DNA of 64,000 nucleotides from Roseiarcus sp963774195 (GTDB lineage Bacteria; Pseudomonadota; Alphaproteobacteria; Rhizobiales; Beijerinckiaceae). Made by a program: the position numbers and the translations under genes. The notes beneath the pieces are model-generated. The model was not told the origin of the DNA. It saw only the letters and a program-made list of their open reading frames with translations, and did no database searches. The stretch spans positions 310,001-374,000 of the forward strand of contig CAVZDY010000001.1 of NCBI GenBank assembly GCA_963774195.1. Direction: 5' to 3'. Below, one piece after another: positions 16,974-24,719 of this stretch. The number at the start of each line of letters is the position of its first letter. The first letter of the stretch is position 1.

Positions 16974-18082
16974 TTTCGGCTGCCTTCCTTGTCGTTGCGG
17001 CGGGGGGCTGCCTCTATCTTTTCTGCGCCGCCTTCTTGATTCCTGCTGGCCGGCGCCTGCCGACAGCGGCGTCGCCGGCGGTTACGGTTCTCAAACCGCT
17101 GCACGGCGACGAGCCGAATCTCTATGACGATCTCGCTTCGCTGTGCGGCCAGGACTACGACGCCCCGGTGCAGATCATCTGCGGCGTCCAACATCCCAAG
17201 GACGCGGCGATTGGCGTCGTCGAGCGCCTCAAGGCGTCGTTTCCGCGCGCAGACATCGAGCTTGTCGTCGACGGCGCCCGGCAGGGCGCCAATCTCAAGG
17301 TCGCCAATCTGATCAACATGGCGCGGCACGCGCGCCATGATTGCATCGTCCTCGCGGACAGCGACATCGGGGTCGACCGGGACTATCTCAAGACGGTCAC
17401 GGCGACCCTGGCGCAGCCCGGCGTCGGCGCCGTCACGTGTTTTTACAATGGCGTCGGCGCGACGGGCTTCTGGTCGAAGCTGTCGGCCCTGGCCGTCAAC
17501 ACGCATTTCCTGCCCAACGTGGCGGTTGGGCTGCGAAGCGGTCTCGCCCGGCCATGCTTCGGCTCGACGATTGCCCTGAACCGCGAGACGCTGGCCAAGA
17601 TCGGCGGCTTCGAGGCGTTCGCCGATCATTTGGCGGACGATTACGCCATGGGCGACGCGGTGCGCGCGGCCGGCCTGAAGGTCGAGGCCGCGCCGATGCT
17701 GGTGGCCCATAGCTGCGCCGAAACGTCCTTCGCCGACCTTTGGAGCCACGAAATGCGATGGGCGCGGACCATTCGCGCCATCGACCCTCTGGGCTACGCC
17801 GGCTCAATCCTCACCCACCCCCTGCCTTGGGCGGCCGCCGCCGCCGCGACAGGCGCCCCACGCTTGGCGGCGGCGTTAGCCTTAATCGCAATTGTAATCC
17901 GCATTGTGCTCTTGCGTTTAACGACACGCGATTACAAATTGACGTGGCTGACATATTGGCTCGTGCCGGTGCGCGACCTTTTGTCCTTCGCCGTTTTCGT
18001 CTGGAGCTTTTTCGGCACGGACCTGACCTGGCGGGGCCGGAGTTACCGCATGGAGGCGAATGGCCGACTAACCCAGGAATGA
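16970..18082 (+). CDS. hpnI: Hopanoid glycosyltransferase HpnI
   Basis: Membrane glycosyltransferase (GT2, ceramide glucosyltransferase-like) known in other bacteria to add N-acetylglucosamine to bacteriohopanetetrol. The GTG start at 16970 (VISAAFLVVAAGGCLYL) gives 370 residues with an N-terminal membrane anchor. The GT motifs are AVTVLKPLHGDEPNLYD, IVLADSDIGVDRDYL (D-x-D type) and MRWARTIRAIDPLGY (the Q/R-x-x-R-W-type motif). C-terminal hydrophobic segments lie at about 290-360. It overlaps hpnL by 4 bp and is followed by a tiny ORF and then hpnK, whose product removes the acetyl group. Confidence 0.92.
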   Translation: MISAAFLVVAAGGCLYLFCAAFLIPAGRRLPTAASPAVTVLKPLHGDEPNLYDDLASLCGQDYDAPVQIICGVQHPKDAAIGVVERLKASFPRADIELVVDGARQGANLKVANLINMARHARHDCIVLADSDIGVDRDYLKTVTATLAQPGVGAVTCFYNGVGATGFWSKLSALAVNTHFLPNVAVGLRSGLARPCFGSTIALNRETLAKIGGFEAFADHLADDYAMGDAVRAAGLKVEAAPMLVAHSCAETSFADLWSHEMRWARTIRAIDPLGYAGSILTHPLPWAAAAAATGAPRLAAALALIAIVIRIVLLRLTTRDYKLTWLTYWLVPVRDLLSFAVFVWSFFGTDLTWRGRSYRMEANGRLTQE

Positions 18083-18091
18083 CCCAGCGTC

Positions 18092-18196
18092 ATGCCCATG
18101 AAGTCCCTCCGCAGCTCCGAAATGATGAAGCGCCGCCTGCGCGAGGGCGTCGAGTTCTTCCAATTTCTTCGCCAACGAGAAGATGTGATCGTTTGA
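18092..18196 (+). CDS. 34-codon ORF coupled to hpnK
   Basis: A reading frame beginning MPMKSLRSSEMMKRRLREG and ending FLRQREDVIV. It starts 9 bp after the hpnI stop and its TGA overlaps the probable TTG start of hpnK (sequence TTGA), the same overlap style as hpnL/hpnI. The product would be a basic amphipathic helix with no membrane segment. I recognise no family. It could be a leader peptide that couples hpnI to hpnK translation, a remnant of another gene (hpnJ is expected near here and is absent), or chance. No strong ribosome-binding site is visible. Confidence 0.4.
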   Translation: MPMKSLRSSEMMKRRLREGVEFFQFLRQREDVIV

Positions 18197-19077
18197 AGCG
18201 CCTAGTCGTCAATGCCGATGATTTCGGTCTTGCGCCCGAGGTCAACGAAGCGGTCGAGCGCGCACACCGCCACGGCGTGCTGAGCGCGGCGAGCCTGATG
18301 GTCGCCGCCCCCGTCGCCTCGGACGCCGTCGCTCGAGCGCGCCGCCTGCCGACGCTGCGCGTCGGTCTGCATCTCGTGCTGGTCGAAGGCGATGCGATAA
18401 CGCCGGCGGCCGACATTCCCGCTTTGGTGGACGCCGCCGGCCGCCTGCGCACCGATCGCGTCAGCTACGGGTCCGCGGTCGCATTCAGCCCCAGCGTCCG
18501 GCGCCAAATCCAGCGCGAGATACGAGCCCAATTCGAGGCTTTCCGGGCGACCGGACTTCCACTCGACCACGTCAATACACATCAGCACTATCATCTCCAT
18601 CCCTGGCTCACTAATGAAATCCTCGCGATTGGCGGCGATTACGGCATGACGGCGCTGCGCGTGCCCGCCGAACCGCGCGCTTTGCTCGCCAACGTCGAGC
18701 CGACCTGGCCCTCGATGCTTTCGGGGATCATCGCGCCGCTGGCGGCCCTGATGCGCGCCCGGGCGCAAGCGGCCGGAATCACCGTTGCGGACCGTGTCTT
18801 CGGCCTCGCGTGGAGCGGCGCCATGACCGAGGATCGGGTCGCCGGCCTCATCGCGCGGCTGCCTGAGGGACAGTCGGAGATCTATCTCCATCCCGCCACC
18901 GCTGGAGGATTTCGCGACGCGGTTCCGGACTATCGATACGAGGAAGAATTGGCGGCGCTTTTGTCGCCTAAGGCGCGCGACGCATTACGGATTTCCGGCG
19001 CCGCGCTTGGTGGTTACGCCGATTTTGTTCAGTCGAATAAGAGAAACCGAGCCTCATCGCGGCGAGTTCTTGTCTAA
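18193..19077 (+). CDS. hpnK: Hopanoid deacetylase HpnK (YdjC/ChbG family)
   Basis: Metal-dependent deacetylase of the YdjC/ChbG fold, expected to convert GlcNAc-bacteriohopanetetrol to the glucosaminyl form. The family start LKRLVVNADDFGLAPEVNEAVE places translation at TTG 18193; the frame stays open far upstream but that part is antisense-like nonsense. Metal-binding residues lie in NADDFG, GLHLVLVEG and DHVNTHQHYHLHP. Length 294 residues is normal. It overlaps the tiny upstream ORF by 4 bp and precedes ispH by 84 bp. Confidence 0.9.
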   Translation: MKRLVVNADDFGLAPEVNEAVERAHRHGVLSAASLMVAAPVASDAVARARRLPTLRVGLHLVLVEGDAITPAADIPALVDAAGRLRTDRVSYGSAVAFSPSVRRQIQREIRAQFEAFRATGLPLDHVNTHQHYHLHPWLTNEILAIGGDYGMTALRVPAEPRALLANVEPTWPSMLSGIIAPLAALMRARAQAAGITVADRVFGLAWSGAMTEDRVAGLIARLPEGQSEIYLHPATAGGFRDAVPDYRYEEELAALLSPKARDALRISGAALGGYADFVQSNKRNRASSRRVLV

Positions 19078-19161
19078 CCCGTGGCGGCGTACTATAGGCG
19101 GCGGCTCCGGCTATTCGCGCGGGGTCGCTCTGCACCCTTACCTACGTTAGGACCAAGCGAA

Positions 19162-20085
19162 ATGAAGATCATCCTTGCCCAGCCACGAGGATTTTGCGCT
19201 GGGGTGGTCCGCGCGATCGAGATCGTCGAGCTTGCGCTGAAAAAATACGGCGCGCCGGTCTATGTGCGTCACGAGATCGTCCATAACCGCCATGTCGTCG
19301 AATCCTTGAAAGGCAAGGGCGCCCGTTTCGTCGACGAGCTGAGCGAGGTTCCGGCCGGGGCGGTGACGATCTTCAGCGCGCACGGCGTCGCCCGCAGGGT
19401 CGAGGAAGAGGCGAAACTGCGGGAGCTGCCGATCATCGACGCGACCTGCCCTCTCGTCACCAAGGTCCACAATCAAGGGCGCCGCTACGTCGGCCAGGGG
19501 CGCGTCCTCGTCTTCATCGGCCATGCCGGCCATCCCGAAGTCGAAGGCACGCTCGGCCAGATCGATGGTGAAATCCACCTCGTCGAAGGCGAGGAGGACG
19601 TCGAACAATTGCAGATTCCCCTGGACACGCCGATCGCCTACGTCACCCAGACGACGCTGAGCGTTGACGACACGCGCGGGATCATCGCGGCTCTGCACCG
19701 GAAGTTCACCGACGTTGAAGGTCCCGAGATTCGGGATATCTGCTATGCTACGCAGAACCGTCAGACGGCGGTGCGAGACTTGTCGCGCGTGTGCGACGTG
19801 ATTATCGTTGTGGGTGCGCCGAACAGTTCGAATTCGAATCGTCTGCGCGAAATTGGCGAGGAGGCCGGCTTGCCGAGCTACCTCGTCGCTGACGGGGGTG
19901 ATGTTCGGCCGGAATGGTTCGCAAACGCCAAGGTGGTCGGCGTGACGGCAGGCGCATCGGCGCCCGAAGTTCTGGTCGACGACGTGATCGAGGCGCTAAA
20001 GCGCATCGAGTCCTGCGAAGTCTCGAACCTAGATGGGTTGAAGGAACACGTCAGCTTCCGCTTGCCGGAAGGCCTCGCTTCCTGA
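19162..20085 (+). CDS. ispH: 4-hydroxy-3-methylbut-2-enyl diphosphate reductase
   Basis: Last enzyme of the MEP pathway; makes IPP and DMAPP, the precursors of squalene and hopanoids. The 307-residue protein starts MKIILAQPRGFCAGVVRAIE. The three Cys ligands of the [4Fe-4S] cluster are Cys12, Cys96 (DATCPLV) and Cys194 (DICYATQNRQ). I start at ATG 19162 because upstream in-frame codons from 19081 look non-coding. Its position between hpnK and hpnH suggests that precursor supply is tied to hopanoid synthesis. Confidence 0.96.
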   Translation: MKIILAQPRGFCAGVVRAIEIVELALKKYGAPVYVRHEIVHNRHVVESLKGKGARFVDELSEVPAGAVTIFSAHGVARRVEEEAKLRELPIIDATCPLVTKVHNQGRRYVGQGRVLVFIGHAGHPEVEGTLGQIDGEIHLVEGEEDVEQLQIPLDTPIAYVTQTTLSVDDTRGIIAALHRKFTDVEGPEIRDICYATQNRQTAVRDLSRVCDVIIVVGAPNSSNSNRLREIGEEAGLPSYLVADGGDVRPEWFANAKVVGVTAGASAPEVLVDDVIEALKRIESCEVSNLDGLKEHVSFRLPEGLAS

Positions 20086-20159
20086 GGACCGGCAGTCCGA
20101 AGCGCCTCGCCCGCCGCCGATGAGCGCGTCGGGCCGGTTCAAATTAAAAGGAGCGTCGC

Positions 20160-21314
20160 TTGGGTATTCCTCTCAGACAAGTCGTCAGGGTCGGCGCCTA
20201 CATCGTCCGCCAGCACCTGATTGGGCGCAAACGCTACCCGCTCGTCCTGATGCTCGAACCCTTGTTCCGCTGCAATCTCGCTTGCGCCGGCTGCGGCAAG
20301 ATCGATTATCCGGACGCCATCCTCAACCGGCGCATTTCGGTCGAGGACGCGCTCGGGTCGGTCGACGAATGCGGCGCCCCGGTCGTCGTGATGGCGGGCG
20401 GCGAACCGCTGCTCCATAAGGAGCTGCCGAAGATCGTCGAGGGCGTCATCGCGCGCAAAAAGTTCGCGATCGTGTGCACCAACGCGCTGCTGCTCGAGAA
20501 GAAAATCGATCAGTACAAGCCGAGCCCCTATTTCACCTGGTCGATCCATCTCGACGGCGACAAGGAGATGCACGACAAGTCGGTCTGTCAGCAGGGCGTC
20601 TACGACAAGGCCGTCGCCGCGCTGAAGCTTGCCAAGTCCAAGGGCTTCCGCGTCACGATCAACTGCACCTTCTTCAACGACGCGGACTCGGCCCGCATCG
20701 CCGCCTTCTTCGACACGGTGACCGAGCTCGGCGTCGACGGCATCACGGTCTCGCCCGGCTACGCCTACGAGCGCGCGCCGGACCAGCAGCACTTCCTGAC
20801 CCGCGCGGCGACGAAGCAATTGTTCCGCGACGTTTTCAAGCGTGGCAATGGCGCCCGCAAGTGGGCCTTCAACCAGTCGGGCATGTTCCTCGACTTCCTC
20901 GCCGGCAACCAGACCTATCACTGCACGCCTTGGGGCAACCCGACGCGCACCGTGTTCGGCTGGCAGCGCCCCTGCTACCTGCTCGGCGAAGGCTATACCT
21001 CCACGTTCAAGGAACTGATGGAGGAGACCGACTGGGACAGCTACGGCACCGGCAATTACGAGAAGTGCGCCAATTGCATGGTCCACAGCGGCTTCGAGGC
21101 GACCGCCGTCAATGACACCGTCGCCAAACCCTGGAAGGCGCTCGGCGTCGCGCTGCGCGGCGTGAAGACCGAGGGCCCGATGGCCCCCGAAATCCCGCTC
21201 GATAAGCAGCGTCCGGCCGAATACGTCTTCCAGAAGAACGTGACGCAGAAGCTGTCCGAAATGCGCCAGGCCGAGGCCGCCGAGAAGGCGCGCAAGTCGG
21301 TGGACGCTGCCTAA
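20160..21314 (+). CDS. hpnH: Adenosyl-hopene transferase HpnH (radical SAM)
   Basis: Radical SAM enzyme that joins the 5'-deoxyadenosyl group to hopene, the first step of side-chain extension. It starts at TTG 20160 behind AAAGGAG. The 384-residue protein has the cluster motif C-x3-C-x2-C at Cys38, Cys42 and Cys45 (CNLACAGC), GGEPLLHKEL, and the C-terminal Cys-rich block NYEKCANCMVHSGFEAT. The last ~20 codons (from 21252; SEMRQAEAAEKARKS...) plus the downstream region are tandemly duplicated after the gene. It faces hpnG. Confidence 0.94.
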   Translation: MGIPLRQVVRVGAYIVRQHLIGRKRYPLVLMLEPLFRCNLACAGCGKIDYPDAILNRRISVEDALGSVDECGAPVVVMAGGEPLLHKELPKIVEGVIARKKFAIVCTNALLLEKKIDQYKPSPYFTWSIHLDGDKEMHDKSVCQQGVYDKAVAALKLAKSKGFRVTINCTFFNDADSARIAAFFDTVTELGVDGITVSPGYAYERAPDQQHFLTRAATKQLFRDVFKRGNGARKWAFNQSGMFLDFLAGNQTYHCTPWGNPTRTVFGWQRPCYLLGEGYTSTFKELMEETDWDSYGTGNYEKCANCMVHSGFEATAVNDTVAKPWKALGVALRGVKTEGPMAPEIPLDKQRPAEYVFQKNVTQKLSEMRQAEAAEKARKSVDAA

Positions 21315-21658
21315 GGCCGCGCAATTTAGTATTGCTCCCTATGACCGCCCCCGCCCATGCGCGGGGGCGTGAAAAGCGCCGGCAGGCCTTGTGCCGAGCA
21401 TTCTCGCGGCGCAGCCGCCACGAGATGTTTGGGCCGCGGGCCGTTCATCTCGGTCTCACGTCTTGGCCGGGCTTGACCCGGCCATCCACGCCGAGCCGAC
21501 ACGCTAGAGCGTTTCGCTTTTTGGTCGAAGCGGCAGCGCACCGGCCCCTGACTGTTTGCGGCCAGAGCAAGCGGCGCAGCGTGGGTGGCCGGGTCAAGCC
21601 CGGCCATGACGCCTTTGTTTGCGCGGGCCGATCCGTCGAACAGCCGAACGCCCGAAAA
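21252..21658 (+). repeat. Tandem repeat unit 1: hpnH 3' tail plus REP-like downstream DNA
   Basis: A 407-bp unit that begins inside hpnH (at CTGTC, 21252), includes its last 20 codons and stop, then the AT-rich word AATTTAGTATTGCTCCC and two palindromic REP-like elements in opposite orientation (21465-21483 and 21587-21605, each GGCCGGG/CCCGGCC around five bases). It is repeated directly from 21659. No gene other than the hpnH end is credible inside it; translated frames show only REP-type peptides such as GLDPAIH. Confidence 0.9.
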
Positions 21659-22045
21659 CTGTCAGAGATGCGCCAGGCCGAGGCCGCCGAGAAGGCGCGC
21701 AAGTCGGTGGACGCAGCGTAAGGCCGCGCAATTTAGTATTGCTCCCTATGACCAGCCCCCGCGTCTGCGCGGGGGCGTGACAAGCGCCGGCAGGCCTTGT
21801 GCCGAGCATTCTCGCGGCGCAGCCGTTTGGGCCGCGGGCGGTTCGTCGCAGTCTCGCGTCTTGGCCAGGCTTGACCCGGCCATCCACGCCGAGCCGACAC
21901 GCTGGCGGATGGGGCATTCACCAAGCGCCATGACCAAAAGCGCCTCGTCTGCATGGAGCGCGGCGCACCGTGGGTGGCCGGGTCAAGCCCGGCGATGACG
22001 CCTTGGTTCGCGCGGGCCGATGCGTCGAACAGCCGAACGCCCGAA
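21659..22045 (+). repeat. Tandem repeat unit 2 with a second, orphan hpnH tail
   Basis: A 387-bp direct copy of unit 1. Its first 62 bp again encode SEMRQAEAAEKARKS and end in a stop in the same way as hpnH, but with no gene body attached. The AATTTAGTATTGCTCCC word recurs exactly 407 bp after its first occurrence. The two REP-like palindromes are retained (around 21857-21880 and 21970-21996) with some base changes, so the duplication is not brand new. Confidence 0.9.
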
Positions 22046-22165
22046 ATCGTCAGATATGCGCGAGGCCGAGGCCGCCGAAAAGGTCCGGGAGTCGCCGGGC
22101 GCGGCGGAGCGCCGCGAAAGCGGCGGAGCTGTCGCGCGCCCCATGAATCAGCCCCCGCGTCTGCC
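22046..22165 (+). repeat. Partial third repeat copy overlapping the hpnG 3' end
   Basis: After the shared lead-in (GAACAGCCGAACGCCCGAAA) a diverged third copy starts: ATGCG-GAGGCCGAGGCCGCCGA as in the hpnH tail, and 88 bp on a 16-base exact match CAGCCCCCGCGTCTGC to unit 2. Here, however, the DNA is also the antisense of the last ~40 codons of hpnG. The repeat family therefore links the 3' ends of the two convergent genes. Confidence 0.65.
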
Positions 22166-22745
22166 TGGGGGACGTCATCACGCCGTAGGCGACGACGCCG
22201 TAATCGACGCTGCCGTCGGCCTTCACCGCATTCATCACGAGCGGCGGCAGGTCGCGCGCCGCCGGATCGGACACGACGCGCAGAATTGCGAACGGCGCCT
22301 TGCGCTCGGCCGCGAAGCGCGCTGCGATCTGGCTCTCCATGTCGACCGAAGCGCCTTTGGTCGCCTTTCGCAACTCGGCCTTTGCCGCGCGCGTCAACAC
22401 CGGCGCGTCGACGCCGACGACGGCGCCGATCTTGACGCGTTCGCCGGCGGCCTTCAGGCGGGCCGCCAGCGCCCACGTCACCTCTTCATCCGCCATCACG
22501 ACATCGCCGTCGGTGACGACATGCGTCCCGATGATGATGTCGCCGCTGCGCAGGCTCGGATCGAGCGCGCCGCAGATGCCGAAGCTGATCGTCAGCCGGT
22601 GTTTGCCGATCGCCTCCGCGAGGCGCCGGCGCAATGTGGCGGCGCCGCCACATATCGCAAGGGAATCGGGGGCGTGCGCGATCTGGGCCTCGCGTTTGAG
22701 GCCGCTGACGAACAACAATCGAGAAGAGTGCGCGCTGTGCTTCAA
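22050..22745 (-). CDS. hpnG: Hopanoid nucleoside phosphorylase/nucleosidase HpnG
   Basis: Removes adenine from adenosylhopane to give ribosylhopane. The 231-residue protein has the nucleoside phosphorylase fold signs ISFGICGALDPSLRSGDIII, GVDAPVLTRAAKAELRK, and VDMESQIAARFAAERKAPF. It starts at TTG 22745, six bases after the hpnF stop, as the last gene of the hpnA-G operon. Its C-terminal codons (ARRLPDLFGGLGLAHI) lie on DNA that resembles, in antisense, the tail of the convergent hpnH gene. Confidence 0.9.
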   Translation of the reverse strand: MKHSAHSSRLLFVSGLKREAQIAHAPDSLAICGGAATLRRRLAEAIGKHRLTISFGICGALDPSLRSGDIIIGTHVVTDGDVVMADEEVTWALAARLKAAGERVKIGAVVGVDAPVLTRAAKAELRKATKGASVDMESQIAARFAAERKAPFAILRVVSDPAARDLPPLVMNAVKADGSVDYGVVAYGVMTSPRQTRGLIHGARDSSAAFAALRRARRLPDLFGGLGLAHI

Positions 22746-22751
22746 GTGCGT

Positions 22752-24719
22752 TCACATACCAAACATTGCGGCGCGACTATTGCCCCGCTTCAGATTGCGA
22801 TAGCGGGCAAGCGCCCACAATGGAAAAAATTTGGCATAACCGTGATAGCGTAGATAGAAGACGCGGGGAAATCCCGTCGCGGTGTAGAACGCTTCGCTCC
22901 ACAGCCCATCTTCGCCCTGCGAGCCCGCGAGATTGGCGACGCCCCGCGCCACGGCCGGATGATCGGCTTCGCCCGCCGCCATGAGACCGAGCAGCGCCCA
23001 GGCGGTCTGCGACGGCGTGCTCGGCGACTTCTGGTAGCCCTTGTAGTCGAGCTTATAGCTGTCCCCGGCCTCGCCCCACCCGCCGTCCGGATTTTGGATG
23101 GCGATGAGCCAATCGACCGCTTTCCGCACGGCCTCGGATTGCGGGTCTTGCCCGGCCGCGGCGAGCGCGCAGAGAGCCGACCAGGTTCCGTAGATGTAAT
23201 TCATGCCCCAACGGCCGAACCAGCTGCCGTCCTTCTCCTGGTCGGCGATGAGCGCCTGAACGCCCCGGTTCATGATCTCGCCCGTCTCGCCGAGCTGGGC
23301 GAGCATCGAGACGCAACGCGCGGTGACGTCGGCGGTGGGCGGATCGAGCAGCGCGCCATGATCGGCGAAGGGGATGTAGTTGAGGTAATAGTGGGTGTTG
23401 TCGGCGTCGAACGCCGCCCAGCCGCCGTTGCGGCTCTGCAACCCTTCCACCCATTCGCGCGCGCGGGCGACCGCCTGCGTGCGCGGCCCCTCGTTCGGCG
23501 CAGAACTGAGACGATCGGCGCGGTCCATCGCCATCGCGACGACCGCGGTGTCGTCGAGGTCGGGATAATGCGGGTTGTTGTATTGGAACGCCCAGCCGCC
23601 GGGCCGAACGTCCGGGCGGCGAATCGCCCAATCGCCCTTCACGTCGAGCACCTGACGCGGCCCTAGCCAATCCAACCCGGCAATCGCCGCGGTGGTGCTC
23701 GCCGGATCGTCCGCCTCGAGCAGCGCATGGGTCATCAGCGCGGTGTCCCAGACCGGCGACAGGCAGGGCTGGCAATAGGCTTCGTCCTTGCCGACGACGA
23801 GCAGCTTCTCGATCGACTGACGCGCAATGACGAGGTCGGGATGGTCAGAGGGATAGCCGAGCGCGTCGTACATCAGCACGGCGTTCGCCATCGCGGGATA
23901 AATCGCGCCCAGACCGTCCTCGCCATTGAGGCGCTCGGTCACGAAGGCGACGGCCGCCTTGATGGCGCGCCGTCGCGTCCACTTGGGAAAGAACGGTTCG
24001 GCGACTTTGAGCACTTTGTCGACGACGCCGAAGAACTTCACCCAGCCGGGGGGCGCGTGGGCGCCAGTCGGCCACTCGCACACGATCTCGGGCGGCGTTG
24101 TGAAGAGCTCCTCGATCGTGACGCCGCGCGCATTGACAGGCAGCGGCTTCAGCGCCTGGAGCACCAGCAGCGGCACGAGCACCGTGCGCGCCCAATAGGA
24201 GACCTTGTCGAGGTGGAACGGAAACCACCGCGGCAGCAGCATGATCTCGACCGGCATCGTCGGGACGCCGCGCCAGGGCATGGCGCCGTACATCGCGAGC
24301 AAGGCGCGGGTGAAGACGTTGCTCTTCGCCGCGCCGCCGCGCGCCAGGATCGCCTCCCGCGCGCGCTTCATATGCGGAGCGTCGGGATCGTCGCCGATCA
24401 TCTTCAGCCCGAAATAGGCCTTCACGCTCGCGCTCATGTCGAACGCTCCGGCGTGAAAGAGCGGCCAACCGCCGTGATCGCCCTGAATCCGGCGCAAATA
24501 GACGGCAATCAGACGCTCTAATTCGAGATTTGGCTTCTCGCCGCGGAAGTGGCGAAAGAGGACGTATTCGGCCGGGATCGTCGCGTCGGCTTCGAGCTCG
24601 AAGCACCAATGGCCGTCCGGCTGCTGGAGCTCAAGCAGCGCTTGCGTGGCGTTTGTGATGTGTCGTTCGAGCGCCTCGAGGGAGGTCCCGTTCGGGGCGC
24701 GGTCGAAAGCGACGTTCAT
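22752..24719 (-). CDS. hpnF: Squalene--hopene cyclase
   Basis: Class II triterpene cyclase (also called shc) that folds squalene to hopene/hopanol at the inner membrane. The 655-residue protein has the catalytic acid motif DLDDTA at 387-392 and several QW repeats (QEKDGSWFGRWGMNYIYGTW, QNPDGGWGEAGD, QGEDGLWSEAFY). Length is normal. The start ATG 24719 overlaps the hpnE stop by 4 bp. Substrate comes from HpnC/D/E encoded just upstream. Confidence 0.97.
   Translation of the reverse strand: MNVAFDRAPNGTSLEALERHITNATQALLELQQPDGHWCFELEADATIPAEYVLFRHFRGEKPNLELERLIAVYLRRIQGDHGGWPLFHAGAFDMSASVKAYFGLKMIGDDPDAPHMKRAREAILARGGAAKSNVFTRALLAMYGAMPWRGVPTMPVEIMLLPRWFPFHLDKVSYWARTVLVPLLVLQALKPLPVNARGVTIEELFTTPPEIVCEWPTGAHAPPGWVKFFGVVDKVLKVAEPFFPKWTRRRAIKAAVAFVTERLNGEDGLGAIYPAMANAVLMYDALGYPSDHPDLVIARQSIEKLLVVGKDEAYCQPCLSPVWDTALMTHALLEADDPASTTAAIAGLDWLGPRQVLDVKGDWAIRRPDVRPGGWAFQYNNPHYPDLDDTAVVAMAMDRADRLSSAPNEGPRTQAVARAREWVEGLQSRNGGWAAFDADNTHYYLNYIPFADHGALLDPPTADVTARCVSMLAQLGETGEIMNRGVQALIADQEKDGSWFGRWGMNYIYGTWSALCALAAAGQDPQSEAVRKAVDWLIAIQNPDGGWGEAGDSYKLDYKGYQKSPSTPSQTAWALLGLMAAGEADHPAVARGVANLAGSQGEDGLWSEAFYTATGFPRVFYLRYHGYAKFFPLWALARYRNLKRGNSRAAMFGM

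Noticed and set aside
21332..21721. ORF of 129 codons ending in the same tail as HpnH
   Set aside because: It runs through REP-like DNA and ends in the duplicated hpnH tail; no independent gene is supported.
21465..21996. Possible CRISPR or IS remnant because of repeated palindromes
   Set aside because: The repeats are REP-type pairs within two long tandem units; there is no short regular repeat-spacer pattern, transposase or target-site duplication.
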